Shown in pieces: positions 34,449 to 42,765 of a DNA stretch of 64,000 bases. This stretch comes from an uncultured Rhodospirillales bacterium (GTDB lineage: Bacteria; Pseudomonadota; Alphaproteobacteria; ATCC43930; CGMCC-115725), in NCBI GenBank assembly GCA_903822185.1, contig CAIJOA010000011.1, positions 124,001 to 188,000 of the forward strand, written 5' to 3'. Positions within the stretch are counted from its first letter, which is position 1. Each line of letters begins with the position of its first letter. A model generated the notes under the pieces. The model did not search any database and had not been told where the DNA came from. It saw only the letters and a list, made by a program, of their open reading frames with translations. A program made the position numbers and the translations under genes.

Positions 34449-35690
34449 TCACTCATACCGAAGCGCCTCGACCGGATCGAGCTTGGCCGCACGCCAGGCG
34501 GGATAGATCGTCGCCAGCAACGACAGCCCGAAAGCCATGCCGACGACCGTGCCGACTTCCCAGGGATCGACGCGCGCCGGGATCTGTGTGAGGAAATAGA
34601 TCTCGGCCGAGAACAGGTCGGTGCCGATGATCGCCTGGATGAAGCGGCGGATCGCCTCGATATGCAGCGCGAACTCGACGCCGAGAACGAAGCCGATCAC
34701 CGTGCCGATCACCCCGACGCTGGCGCCGGCGAGAATGAAGATGCGGAGGATCGAGCCGCGCTTTGCGCCCATGGTGCGAAGGATCGCGATGTCCCTGCCC
34801 TTGTCCTTCACCATCATGATCATGCTGGAGACGATGTTGAATGCCGCCACCAGGATAATCAGCGTCAGGATCAGGAACATGACGTTGCGTTCGATCTGCA
34901 CGGCATTGAAGAACGACAGGTTGCTTTGCTGCCAATCGTAGATCTTGGCCTTGCCGGCGAGCGCGTTATAGACCTCGAGATCGTAGCTTCTGATTTTATC
35001 GGGGTCGGCAACCATCACTTCGAGGCTGGTCACGGCCTTGTCGATATTGAAGAAGGTCTGCGCCGTATCCATCGGCATGATGATGATCGAATTGTCGAAT
35101 TCGAACATGCCAACATTGAAAGTCCCGGCGAGCTTATAAGTCTTGATACGCGGCACCGTGCCGAAGACCGTCGCCGACCCTTGCGGCGAGATCAGCGTAA
35201 CCGTGCCGCCGATCCGGACGCCCAGCTTTTCAGCGAGGCGGCTGCCGAGAATGACGCTGTTGCCGTTGAAGTTCGTGAAAGCGTCAGGCGACAGATGCTC
35301 GGAGATCAGCTTTTGCGCCTTCAAATCGTCGGCGGCGAGCCCGCGTACCATCGCGCCCGAAGCCTGAGCCCCGGCGGTGGCCATCACTTGGCCTTCGATG
35401 ATCGGCGTCGCCGAGACAATGCCCGGCAGATTCTTGATCTGCTCGGCCAGCGGCTCGTAATCGGTCAGCGGCCCCTGCAGCGCATAGACATTCATATGGC
35501 CGTTGACGCCGAGGATGCGGCCCAGCAACTCGGCACGAAATCCGTTCATCACCGCCAGCACGACGATCAGCGTCGCCACGCCCAGCGCGATGCCGGTCAG
35601 CGAGAAGATGGCGATGACCGAGATGAAACCTTCCTGACGCCGCGCCCGCAGATAACGGAACGCGATCATCCGCTCCAATGCGCCAAACAT
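34449..35690 (-). CDS. lolC: lipoprotein-releasing ABC transporter permease LolC/E
   Basis: A 413-aa MacB-type membrane protein. It has one N-terminal membrane helix (FISVIAIFSLTGIALGVATLIVVLAVMNGF), a large periplasmic domain and three C-terminal helices (LILTLIILVAAFNIVSSMIMMVK and following). Alphaproteobacteria often have a single LolC/E gene forming a homodimer with LolD. Its start overlaps the proS stop (ATGA), and lolD follows. Confidence 0.92.
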   Translation of the reverse strand: MFGALERMIAFRYLRARRQEGFISVIAIFSLTGIALGVATLIVVLAVMNGFRAELLGRILGVNGHMNVYALQGPLTDYEPLAEQIKNLPGIVSATPIIEGQVMATAGAQASGAMVRGLAADDLKAQKLISEHLSPDAFTNFNGNSVILGSRLAEKLGVRIGGTVTLISPQGSATVFGTVPRIKTYKLAGTFNVGMFEFDNSIIIMPMDTAQTFFNIDKAVTSLEVMVADPDKIRSYDLEVYNALAGKAKIYDWQQSNLSFFNAVQIERNVMFLILTLIILVAAFNIVSSMIMMVKDKGRDIAILRTMGAKRGSILRIFILAGASVGVIGTVIGFVLGVEFALHIEAIRRFIQAIIGTDLFSAEIYFLTQIPARVDPWEVGTVVGMAFGLSLLATIYPAWRAAKLDPVEALRYE

Positions 35691-37006
35691 CAGGCGTTAG
35701 TCCCGGCGACGAGCGCGAGCGCCGCTTCGGGCGACAGTTCCTGCTTCTCGCCGCTGCGGCGGTTCTTGATCTCAACGACGTTGTTGGTGACGCCGCGCGG
35801 GCCAATGACGAACTGATACGGCAAGCCGATCAAGTCCATCGCCGCGAACTTGGCGCCGGCCGATTCATCGCGATCGTCATACAGCACCTCGACGCCGGCC
35901 TTTTGCAGCTTGGCGTAAAGATCGTCGCAAGCCTCTTTGCACTTGGCGTCGGCGGCGCGCAGGTTGATGAGGCCGACTTTGAACGGCGCCACCGGCTCCG
36001 GCCAGATGATGCCGTTATCGTCGTGATTGGCTTCGATGATCGCGCCGAGGAGACGCGAGACACCGATGCCGTAGGAACCCATCTCCATCGTGATCTGGGT
36101 CTTGTCCTGGCCGGCGACGACCGCCTTCATCGGCTCGGAATATTTCGTGCCGAAATAAAACACCTGTCCGACTTCGATACCGCGGGCGCGGCGGCGGCGT
36201 TCTTCGGGAACGCGTGCTTCGAATTCGGCTTGATCGTGCTTCTCGTCGGTCGCGGCGTACCAGTTGGCGATATATTTCTGCACGTCGGGCGAGGTCGGAT
36301 CGATGTTGCTTTCATCGAGCTTCACGACGTCGGCGTCGTAGAACAATTCGCTCTCGCCGGTATCGGCTTGGACGTGGAACTCGTGGCTCAAATCGCCGCC
36401 GATCGGGCCGGTGTCGGCGCGCACCGGAATCGGCGTCAGGCCCATCCGCTTGAAGGTCTTCATATAGGCGGCGAACATGCGGAAGTAGGACGCGACCGCC
36501 GCCGGCTTGTCGAGATCGAACGAGTAGCAGTCCTTCATCAGAAATTCGCGGCCACGCATCACGCCGAAACGCGGACGTACCTCGTCGCGGAACTTCCACT
36601 GGATGTGATAGAGCATCTTCGGCAGGTCGCGGTAGCTTTTGACAGAGCCGCGGACGATGTCGGTGATCAGCTCTTCATTCGTCGGGCCATAGAGCATGTC
36701 GCGATCGTGACGGTCACGGATGCGCAGCATCTCTTTGCCATAGACCTCGTAGCGGCCGCTTTCACGCCACAACTCGGCCGGCTGCAACGTCGGCATCAAC
36801 AGTTCCTGCGCCCCGGCGGCGTCCTGTTCCTCGCGAACGATCTGCTCGACCTTTTTGAGCACCCGAAGGCCCAGCGGCAGCCAGCTATAGATGCCGGCGG
36901 CGGACTGCCGGATCATGCCGGCGCGCAGCATCAGCCGGTGCGAGACGATCTGCGCCTCGGCGGGATTTTCCTTGAGCAACGGCAGGAAATAAGCGGACAG
37001 GCGCAC
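35690..37006 (-). CDS. proS: prolyl-tRNA synthetase, short form without editing insert
   Basis: A 438-aa class II synthetase that charges tRNA-Pro. Motif 2 region [21 protein letters not shown] and motif 3 [14 protein letters not shown] are visible, and the C-terminal anticodon-binding domain follows. Usual bacterial ProS is ~570 aa with an editing (INS) domain between motifs 2 and 3. Here that domain is missing, as is known for alphaproteobacteria, so Ala-tRNA-Pro clearance would need a free-standing enzyme elsewhere. Confidence 0.95.
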   Translation of the reverse strand: MRLSAYFLPLLKENPAEAQIVSHRLMLRAGMIRQSAAGIYSWLPLGLRVLKKVEQIVREEQDAAGAQELLMPTLQPAELWRESGRYEVYGKEMLRIRDRHDRDMLYGPTNEELITDIVRGSVKSYRDLPKMLYHIQWKFRDEVRPRFGVMRGREFLMKDCYSFDLDKPAAVASYFRMFAAYMKTFKRMGLTPIPVRADTGPIGGDLSHEFHVQADTGESELFYDADVVKLDESNIDPTSPDVQKYIANWYAATDEKHDQAEFEARVPEERRRRARGIEVGQVFYFGTKYSEPMKAVVAGQDKTQITMEMGSYGIGVSRLLGAIIEANHDDNGIIWPEPVAPFKVGLINLRAADAKCKEACDDLYAKLQKAGVEVLYDDRDESAGAKFAAMDLIGLPYQFVIGPRGVTNNVVEIKNRRSGEKQELSPEAALALVAGTNA

Positions 37007-37117
37007 GGTTTTTTCTCGATGTAATGGGACGTTTAGAGGGGTTGGGCGAATTTAGGGGCTGGCGGCGGCGCTGTCTAATCCCGCGCGTTTCCGGGTGCGC
37101 TGGATCGATTCACCACC

Positions 37118-37193
37118 TCCCTCGACTGCGCTCGGGACGAGGTCTTTCTTTGTGCCATTCACAATGTTCCTCGTCCCGAGCGTCGTCGAGGGA
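37118..37193. repeat. palindromic repeat, family B (copy 2)
   Basis: Inverted arms of about 25 bp (TCCCTCGACTGCGCTCGGGA and CCGAGCGTCGTCGAGGGA) around a 26-bp centre. They match the copy at 33555-33646 in the arms but differ in the centre. It lies upstream of proS and just after the 3' end of the small secreted-protein gene. Confidence 0.85.
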
Positions 37194-37218
37194 CCCTTGC
37201 TGTCCGTGCAACCGTGCT

Positions 37219-37674
37219 TCAATCCCGGGCCGAGCGGCAGGCCTCGGCCATCACCGCGCGCTGATTGGGATTGAGCGGCTGGCCGTTGAAGAAGGCTTGG
37301 TTATTGCGGACGGTGACGTAACCGATCACTGCCTTGGCCCCCGTCCCCGCTGGGATGCCGAACTTGCCGGCCAGGTCGCGGCTGATTTCGATCGGGAAAT
37401 TATCGGTCGAAACGGAAGGATCGCTGGACGGCAGATCGGCGGGCGCGACCGCGTCGCCGTTCACATCGACGCCGGGCGTGTAATCGGCGCCGGGAACACC
37501 GGCCGTCTTGCCGGGCAGCAGATCGCAGATTTGCGACGACATGACCATCCTGCCGTCGGGCGACACGCTGAGGCCGGCGGGCGGCACTGTTTGTGTTTGC
37601 GCCGAGGCCGAGACAGCAAAGAAAATGAGAAACGCGCTGAGCATGGCCATGAGACTAGCCCAAATCCCATCCAT
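37219..37674 (-). CDS. small secreted hypothetical protein
   Basis: A 151-aa protein with an N-terminal signal peptide (ASLMAMLSAFLIFFAVSASA, cleaved near AQTQT). The start may be the ATG at 37674 or the internal Met eight codons later. The mature part is Pro/Gly/Asp-rich with DGDAV-like loops, one Cys near residue 50 and one near the end, which could pair in the periplasm. No domain recognised. It is flanked on both sides by palindromic repeats. Confidence 0.55.
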   Translation of the reverse strand: MDGIWASLMAMLSAFLIFFAVSASAQTQTVPPAGLSVSPDGRMVMSSQICDLLPGKTAGVPGADYTPGVDVNGDAVAPADLPSSDPSVSTDNFPIEISRDLAGKFGIPAGTGAKAVIGYVTVRNNQAFFNGQPLNPNQRAVMAEACRSARD

Positions 37675-37700
37675 CGGCCAAAATAACGAGGCTTGAGACT

Positions 37701-37803
37701 CCCTCTCCCCTCGGGGAGAGGGCTGGGGTGAGGGGGAACCTCTATCGCGTGTGAAGCCCCCTCACCCGGCCCTTCGGGCCGACCTCTCCCCGAGGGGAGA
37801 GGT
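37701..37803. repeat. palindromic repeat, family C
   Basis: CCTCTCCCCTCGGGGAGAGG and a matching CTCTCCCCGAGGGGAGAG arm, with inner GGGGTGAGGGGG / CCCCCTCACCC arms and a CGGCCCTTCGGGCCG hairpin. It occupies most of the 154-bp divergent gap between the secreted-protein gene and the purine permease, so the promoters of both must lie in or right beside it. Confidence 0.88.
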
Positions 37804-37828
37804 TTATTTGACGACGATCGGGGGATCG

Positions 37829-39118
37829 ATGTTCGAGCGTTATTTCCAGCTGTCTGCCAACGGCACGACCATCCGCACCGAAGTGGTCGCCGGCTGCACC
37901 ACCTTCCTGACGATGGCCTATATCATGTTCGTCAATCCGCTGATCCTCGGTGACGCCGGGATGGATCGTGGCGCGGTGTTCGTCGCCACCTGCATCGGCA
38001 CCGCGATCGGCACGCTGATCATGGGGCTTTATGCCAATTACCCGCTGGCACTCGCGCCGGGCATGGGGCTCAACGCCTATTTCACTTACGGCGTGGTCAA
38101 AGGGATGCATTTCTCGTGGGAGATCGCGCTGGGGGCGGTCTTCATCTCGGGCATCCTGTTCCTGATTCTCAGCCTGTTGCGGCTGCGCGAATGGATCGTC
38201 GATGCGATCCCGCAATCGCTGAAGATGGCGATCTCGGCCGGCATCGGTTTGTTCCTCGGCATCATCGCCCTGAAGAACGCGGGCATCGTCGTCGGGTCGC
38301 CGGATACTCTGGTGACGCTGGGCGATTTGAAGGCGGCGCCGACCTTGCTGGCGGTCCTGGGGTTTGTCGCCATCGCGGCGCTGGATGCGCGGCGGGTGCC
38401 GGGCGCGATCATCATCGCGGTGCTCGGCGTGACGGCACTGGGCGTCGCCTTCGGCGTCTCGCCTTTCGCCGGGATCGCCGCCCCACCGCCGAGCCTCGCC
38501 CCGACCTTTCTGAAACTTGATCTCGCCGGGGCGCTCAATCTCGGTGTGGTCGTCATTATCTTCGCGTTCTTCTTCGTCGATTTGTTCGACAACACCGGGA
38601 CGCTGGTCGGCGTCGCCCATCGCGCCGGCATGATCGGGCCGGACGGCAAGATCCCGCGCCTCAACCGCGTCTTAATTGCCGACTCAGCTGCAACTATTTG
38701 TGGTTCCCTGCTCGGCACCTCGACGGTCACGTCGTATATCGAGAGCGCGGCAGGTGTCCGGGCCGGCGGGCGGACCGGATTGGTCGCTGTCGTCGTCGCG
38801 ATCCTGTTCCTCCTCAGTCTTTTTCTATCACCGCTTGCAGGAACAGTTGCAGCCTACGCCACCGCGCCGGCGCTGCTTTACGTCGCCTGCCTTATGACGC
38901 GCGGCCTAGTCGATATCGATTGGGAAGACGTCACCGAATATGCGCCGGCCGTCGTCACGGCTTTGGTGATGCCGCTGACCTTTTCGATCGCCAATGGAAT
39001 CGCTTTGGGTTTCATCCTCTATGTCGGGGTGAAACTGCTTTCGGGTAAGATTCGTTCGCTTAGCCCCGCCCTGGTGATCCTCGCGCTGCTCTTTCTCATT
39101 AAATTTGCAGTTTTATAA
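37829..39118 (+). CDS. NCS2-family (AzgA-like) purine/pyrimidine permease
   Basis: A 429-aa inner-membrane transporter with about 13-14 membrane segments. It shows FTTFLTMAYI-like CTTFLTMAYIMFVNPLIL, GMGLNAYFTY and VFFFVDLFDNTGTLVG-like AFFFVDLFDNTGTLVGVA, SAATICGSLLGTSTVTSYIESAAGV, all hallmarks of the AzgA (adenine/guanine/hypoxanthine) group. The ATG at 37829 starts the conserved MFERYFQLSANGTT. The track extension to 37751 is translated repeat. No purine riboswitch was seen upstream. Confidence 0.92.
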   Translation: MFERYFQLSANGTTIRTEVVAGCTTFLTMAYIMFVNPLILGDAGMDRGAVFVATCIGTAIGTLIMGLYANYPLALAPGMGLNAYFTYGVVKGMHFSWEIALGAVFISGILFLILSLLRLREWIVDAIPQSLKMAISAGIGLFLGIIALKNAGIVVGSPDTLVTLGDLKAAPTLLAVLGFVAIAALDARRVPGAIIIAVLGVTALGVAFGVSPFAGIAAPPPSLAPTFLKLDLAGALNLGVVVIIFAFFFVDLFDNTGTLVGVAHRAGMIGPDGKIPRLNRVLIADSAATICGSLLGTSTVTSYIESAAGVRAGGRTGLVAVVVAILFLLSLFLSPLAGTVAAYATAPALLYVACLMTRGLVDIDWEDVTEYAPAVVTALVMPLTFSIANGIALGFILYVGVKLLSGKIRSLSPALVILALLFLIKFAVL

Positions 39119-39221
39119 GAAGACTCGTCGTTTCGATGCAAAATTAACGTGACGAATGGATCGGGCTTCCATACAGTCTTTTTCAGCTTTCACGGTTCGC
39201 ACTCAAGAAAGCGCTCGGCCT

Positions 39222-39336
39222 AAGTTTAGGGAGGAAGCCGCCATCAAGGTGGTTTGAGGGATCAACCCTCTCGAAGAGTCCTAAGCTTTAAAATTAGTGC
39301 GGTTAGGCAAGGTCTTCAGATCTTGCCTTATTTTTT
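39222..39336 (+). ncRNA. candidate structured small RNA with intrinsic terminator
   Basis: A 9-bp closing stem AAGTTTAGG (39222-39230) with CCTAAGCTT (39280-39288, one G-U) encloses two hairpins. The first is AAGCCGCC-ATCAA-GGTGGTTT (39235-39255, with G-U pairs). The second is GAGGG-ATCAA-CCCTC (39256-39270). Both have the same pentaloop ATCAA. A terminator AGGCAAG...CTTGCCT followed by TATTTTTT (39305-39336) comes 16 bp later. The ~275-bp gap between the purine permease and tag holds no ORF of coding character. It may be an independent sRNA or the processed 3' UTR of the permease. No known family was recognised. Confidence 0.55.
39305..39336 (+). terminator. rho-independent terminator
   Basis: A 7-bp stem AGGCAAG/CTTGCCT with a 10-nt loop followed by TATTTTTT. 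It is oriented to the right, 186 bp after the purine-permease stop, and ends either that transcript or the candidate small RNA. Confidence 0.82.
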
Positions 39337-39393
39337 GCCCGAAACGTTTTTTCACCGAATAGTTGAAACCTGGCCGCTGCTCCGAAACCCGCA

Positions 39394-39942
39394 TCACTTT
39401 GCGGGTTTGGCGGCCCAAGCGGGTTTCCGCTTCAGCACCTTGGCGTGGATCGGGCAGCTCGGTACATGCGCGCCTTCGATATAGCCGAGGCTCATCAAGA
39501 ACTCGCCGACGATCTCGCCACCGGTGAAGCGGAAGGTTTTGCGAAACAGCTTCACCCACTCTTCTTTCGTTAGCGGATGATGCGCATCGAGCCATTCGGC
39601 GAACGAGCCGTGGCTGTCCCGGATTGCCTGCAGACGTTTTGCATTGTCGATCACCGCTTCGATCTTCAACCGGTTTCGAATGATGCCGGCGTCATTCATC
39701 AGCCGCGTCACATCGCGCGCGCCGAAGGCCGCGACCTTATCGATATCGAACGCGGCAAAAGCCGCAACGAAAGCCGGACGCTTTTTCAGCACCGTCAGCC
39801 AAGACAATCCCGCCTGATTGATTTCGAGCACCAATCGTTCGAACAGCACCGCATCCTCGCGGGCCGGAAAGCCATATTCACTTTCGTGATAGATGCCGTG
39901 AAACGGATGGCCTGGCGCGAGGCGGCAATATTCGGCGCTCAT
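39394..39942 (-). CDS. tag: DNA-3-methyladenine glycosylase I
   Basis: A 182-aa helix-hairpin-helix glycosylase that removes 3-methyladenine from alkylated DNA. Family signatures include GIYHESEYGFP (YHDxEWG-like), NQAGLSWLTVLKKR, and DAGIIRNRLKIEAVI. The zinc-snap ligands appear as Cys in EYC and His in YHE at the N-terminus, with His and Cys in HVPSC at the C-terminus. It starts 4 bp after the DUF1467 gene stop. Confidence 0.94.
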   Translation of the reverse strand: MSAEYCRLAPGHPFHGIYHESEYGFPAREDAVLFERLVLEINQAGLSWLTVLKKRPAFVAAFAAFDIDKVAAFGARDVTRLMNDAGIIRNRLKIEAVIDNAKRLQAIRDSHGSFAEWLDAHHPLTKEEWVKLFRKTFRFTGGEIVGEFLMSLGYIEGAHVPSCPIHAKVLKRKPAWAAKPAK

Positions 39943-39946
39943 CGCT

Positions 39947-40180
39947 TCAGGAGCTCAGACTGATCAGGCCGGAATTGACAGCCCAGTAAATGAAAACCCA
40001 GATGACAGCAGCAACGACGGTCGTAATGCCCGCCTTCATCAGCAGCCGCGGATTGGCCGGCGCGCCGGCGTCGTGGCCTTGGTCTGCCTCGTTCGCCGGA
40101 CGCACGCCCCAGGGCAACACAGCGAAAATCGTGATCCACCAGATGACGATATAGGTGGCGGTGCCGACAAACCAATTCAT
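39947..40180 (-). CDS. DUF1467-family small membrane protein
   Basis: A 77-aa protein with two membrane helices (TATYIVIWWITIFAVLPWGV and TTVVAAVIWVFIYWAV) joined by a polar loop. The WWITIFAVLPWGV stretch is characteristic of the alphaproteobacterial DUF1467 family, which is often next to mce and proS. Function unknown. It starts 4 bp after the mce stop, so it is co-translated with it. Confidence 0.9.
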   Translation of the reverse strand: MNWFVGTATYIVIWWITIFAVLPWGVRPANEADQGHDAGAPANPRLLMKAGITTVVAAVIWVFIYWAVNSGLISLSS

Positions 40181-40184
40181 CGCG

Positions 40185-40589
40185 TCAAACCTGTTCCAAT
40201 TCGATCAGCGTGCCGGCGAAATCCTTTGGGTGAACGAACAGTACCGGCTTGCCATGCGCGCCTATCTTCGGCTCGCCATCACCGAGAACGCGCGCGCCCA
40301 TCGCCTTCAGCTTGTCCCGCGCGACGATGATGTCCGGCACCTCATAGCAGAGATGGTGCATCCCGCCCGATGGGTTCTTTTCGAGAAAGCCTGCCACTGG
40401 CGAATTCTCGCCGAGCGGCGTGAGCAACTCGATCTTCGAATTCGGCAAAGTGACGAACACCGTCGTCACCCCATGATCGGGCAGTTCCACCGGCGCCGAC
40501 ACCTCGCCGCCCAGGACATCGCGATAAAGCGCCGCTGCCCAGGCGAGATCGGGCACGACGATGGCGACATGGTTGAGCCGTCCGATCAT
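40185..40589 (-). CDS. mce: methylmalonyl-CoA epimerase
   Basis: A 134-aa vicinal-oxygen-chelate protein that interconverts (R)- and (S)-methylmalonyl-CoA in propionate metabolism. It has LNHVAIVVPDL with the first metal His, IELLTPLGENSPVAGFLEKNPSGGMHHLCYEV with Glu and His ligands, and LFVHPKDFAGTLIELEQV at the end. Length typical. It lies between the efflux pump and DUF1467 genes with gaps of 22 and 4 bp. Confidence 0.94.
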   Translation of the reverse strand: MIGRLNHVAIVVPDLAWAAALYRDVLGGEVSAPVELPDHGVTTVFVTLPNSKIELLTPLGENSPVAGFLEKNPSGGMHHLCYEVPDIIVARDKLKAMGARVLGDGEPKIGAHGKPVLFVHPKDFAGTLIELEQV

Positions 40590-40611
40590 GCGAACCGTTT
40601 TAGCGCCGCGA

Positions 40612-42126
40612 TCATTCGCCCGCCAGCTTGGCCGCCGGCTTTTGTGCCAGCGCCACCCCGGTCGGAATTTTGAAGGCGAGCAGGAACATCACCACCGCCA
40701 ACAAGCCGGCAATCCAATAGACATTGTGAACCGACGCCGCGATCGCATCGACCAGCCGCGTCACCTCATCCCCACTGAGTTGCCCGCGCGTCGCCGGCTG
40801 CATCAGCAGATTGATCTCGGCATCCGCGCCGGCGACGCGTCCCGCCATGGTGACATTGAATATCGCCCCGAAGACAGCCGTGCCGATCGATTGGCCTATC
40901 GTGCGCAAGAACATATTGGCCGAGGTCGCGGCGCCCCGCTCGCCCCAACCGACGCTGGTCTGAATCGAGATGATGAAAGTCGTGTTGCTGAACCCCATGC
41001 CGAGCCCAAGCATCGAAGCGCCGAACGCCGCCCAGGCCGGCCCCTGCTCCGGCGTCAGCCGCAACAACAGCACGGACGCGGCAATCATGATCGCGCCGCC
41101 GATCAATGCGGTCGTGCGATAGGAAAAAAGGATCATCGTCTTGGCCGCGCCAAAGGTGCCGACGGTCCACATCACCGACGATGCGCCCAGGGCCAAGCCG
41201 GCGACGGCGGGGCTCGACGCCATCGCGCCTTGAACATAGGTCGGCAGAAACGCGCCGTTGCACATCATCAACGCACCGATGACGAACGAACCCATATTGC
41301 CGACGACGATGATCGGAATGCGCCACAGCTTGAACGGCACGATCGGTTCGGCCGTGTGTCGCTCCTGCAGTACCAGCAGCGGCAACGCAATCGCCGCAAC
41401 GACACCCAGCACGATGATCGTCGATCGATCGAGACTGCTCGCTTGAACCAACACGACCATCAACGCGCCGACACCGATCATCAGCAACAGTGCGCCGAGA
41501 TAATCGGTTTCCTGACGCTGCGGCGATATGCGTTCGTCGAGGAACACCCACAGCATGACCATCGCCGCAATGCTGATCGGAATATTGATCCAGAAGACGA
41601 CGGCCCAATGCAGATGTTCGACGATGAACCCGCCCAGCAACGGACCACAGAGCGCCGACGCGCCGAACACCGCCGATAGATAACCCTGTACGACGCCACG
41701 TTCACGCGGCGCGTAAGTATCCCCCAGCACCGTCCAGGCCATCGGCTGAATCGCGCCGGCGCCGAGCCCCTGGATCGTCCGCATCGCGATCAGCGGCACC
41801 ATGCCCCAGGCAAAGCCACAGGCAGTCGAGGCAACGAGAAAAAGGCTCGCGCCGATGATAAAGACACGCTTGCGACCGTAGATATCGGCCAGCCGCCCAT
41901 AGATCGGCGTCGAAGCTGCCTGTGCCAACAGATACGACGCGAATACCCAACTGAAGAGATGAAAGCCGCCCAGATCGGCAACGATGGTCGGCATCGCCGT
42001 CCCGACGATGGTGCCTTCCACCGCCGCCATGAACTGCGCCATCATGCAGGCCGAAAGAATCAGCCGCCGCTGCCGCCGCGCGGCGGGACTGCGATAGGCT
42101 TCCGATTCCGGATCGATATGCGCCAA
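40612..42126 (-). CDS. MFS drug/proton antiporter, DHA2 (EmrB/QacA) family
   Basis: A ~504-aa inner-membrane pump with 14 predicted membrane segments. The DHA2 motifs are VEGTIVGTAMPTI, GRLADIYGRKRVFIIG (motif A) and GLGAGAIQPMAWTVLGD. No ATG fits the start. The TTG at 42126 has AGGGAG 7 bp upstream and is preferred to the track TTG at 42147. Substrates of such pumps range from drugs to metabolites. It lies just upstream of mce and may share its transcript. Confidence 0.9.
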   Translation of the reverse strand: MAHIDPESEAYRSPAARRQRRLILSACMMAQFMAAVEGTIVGTAMPTIVADLGGFHLFSWVFASYLLAQAASTPIYGRLADIYGRKRVFIIGASLFLVASTACGFAWGMVPLIAMRTIQGLGAGAIQPMAWTVLGDTYAPRERGVVQGYLSAVFGASALCGPLLGGFIVEHLHWAVVFWINIPISIAAMVMLWVFLDERISPQRQETDYLGALLLMIGVGALMVVLVQASSLDRSTIIVLGVVAAIALPLLVLQERHTAEPIVPFKLWRIPIIVVGNMGSFVIGALMMCNGAFLPTYVQGAMASSPAVAGLALGASSVMWTVGTFGAAKTMILFSYRTTALIGGAIMIAASVLLLRLTPEQGPAWAAFGASMLGLGMGFSNTTFIISIQTSVGWGERGAATSANMFLRTIGQSIGTAVFGAIFNVTMAGRVAGADAEINLLMQPATRGQLSGDEVTRLVDAIAASVHNVYWIAGLLAVVMFLLAFKIPTGVALAQKPAAKLAGE

Positions 42127-42210
42127 ACGCCGATCTCCCTGACGCAACGGAGGTTACAAAGGAGCGATGTTCCTTGCCATGCCTGATGACAGTGATCCGA
42201 CCACGAAGGC

Positions 42211-42507
42211 CTAAGACTGGCTCCCACGCACAGCATGTCTCACGGAATGAATAATTACTTCATCGCCCGAAACTTCGTAGAAAACGAGATACGGATAGGG
42301 CGTCGTGGTTAAACGCCGGATGGTCGGGTCATCTGTGCGCGCACCAATGAGGGGATATATCCGCAGAATATCGACAGTCGATTGGATACGCGCATGCACC
42401 TTTTTGGCACCTTGCGGCGAATGCTCTGCAATATAATCGAGAATAAAATCGAATTCAGAAAGCGCCCGTCGCGTATATCGAAGCTTCAAAGACCGCGCTT
42501 CGCCCAC
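42211..42507 (-). CDS. ParE/RelE-family toxin
   Basis: A ~98-aa toxin of the RelE/ParE fold (LKLRYTRRALSEFDFILDYIAEHSPQGAKKVHARI, then PYLVFYEVSGDEVIIHSVRHAVR), closest to the ParE subgroup. It starts at a GTG that overlaps the antitoxin by 22 bp. A TTG at 42489 in a TTGA overlap with the antitoxin stop is an alternative. ParE proteins poison DNA gyrase. The target here is not shown. Confidence 0.86.
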   Translation of the reverse strand: MGEARSLKLRYTRRALSEFDFILDYIAEHSPQGAKKVHARIQSTVDILRIYPLIGARTDDPTIRRLTTTPYPYLVFYEVSGDEVIIHSVRHAVRGSQS

Positions 42508-42716
42508 AACGCTCGGACCTCTTCGTCCGTCGCGAAATCACCACGCGCTGCCGCCTCCTTGGAGGCTGAAATCGCAGCACGGTCTTCCGGCGACAATACG
42601 ATTACCGATGTATCATCATTTCCCGCAAGCCGAAGGACAACACGGGCGATATCGTCCTGGTCCGATTCGGGAAGATTCCGAGCGGCTTCGAGCGCCTGAT
42701 CAAGCAGCTTTGTCAT
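42486..42716 (-). CDS. antitoxin of the ParE-type pair
   Basis: A 76-aa acidic protein. MTKLLDQALEAARNLPESDQDDIARVVLRL and the C-terminal SKEAAARGDFATDEEVRALWAKRGL tail fit antitoxins paired with ParE/RelE toxins. The ATG at 42716 (MTKLLDQ) is preferred over the upstream track Met. It overlaps the toxin start, the usual order being antitoxin then toxin. The pair is an insertion between rnj and the mce group. Confidence 0.82.
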   Translation of the reverse strand: MTKLLDQALEAARNLPESDQDDIARVVLRLAGNDDTSVIVLSPEDRAAISASKEAAARGDFATDEEVRALWAKRGL

Positions 42717-42765
42717 GAATCTAGAATACACCCTTAACCGAGGAGGGAAAAGAGCATCTCGATTC

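Noticed and set aside
34404-35816. 470-aa plus-strand ORF beginning MDSRFRGND
   Set aside because: Its start is repeat sequence and its body is antisense to lolC/E.
37751-37828. N-terminal extension of the purine permease
   Set aside because: It is translated palindromic repeat. The conserved N-terminus begins at MFERYFQL.
39119-39340. SRP RNA, 6S RNA or a riboswitch
   Set aside because: No diagnostic SRP loop or 6S bubble was recognised, and no gene follows on the same strand for a riboswitch to control. Left as an unassigned RNA candidate.
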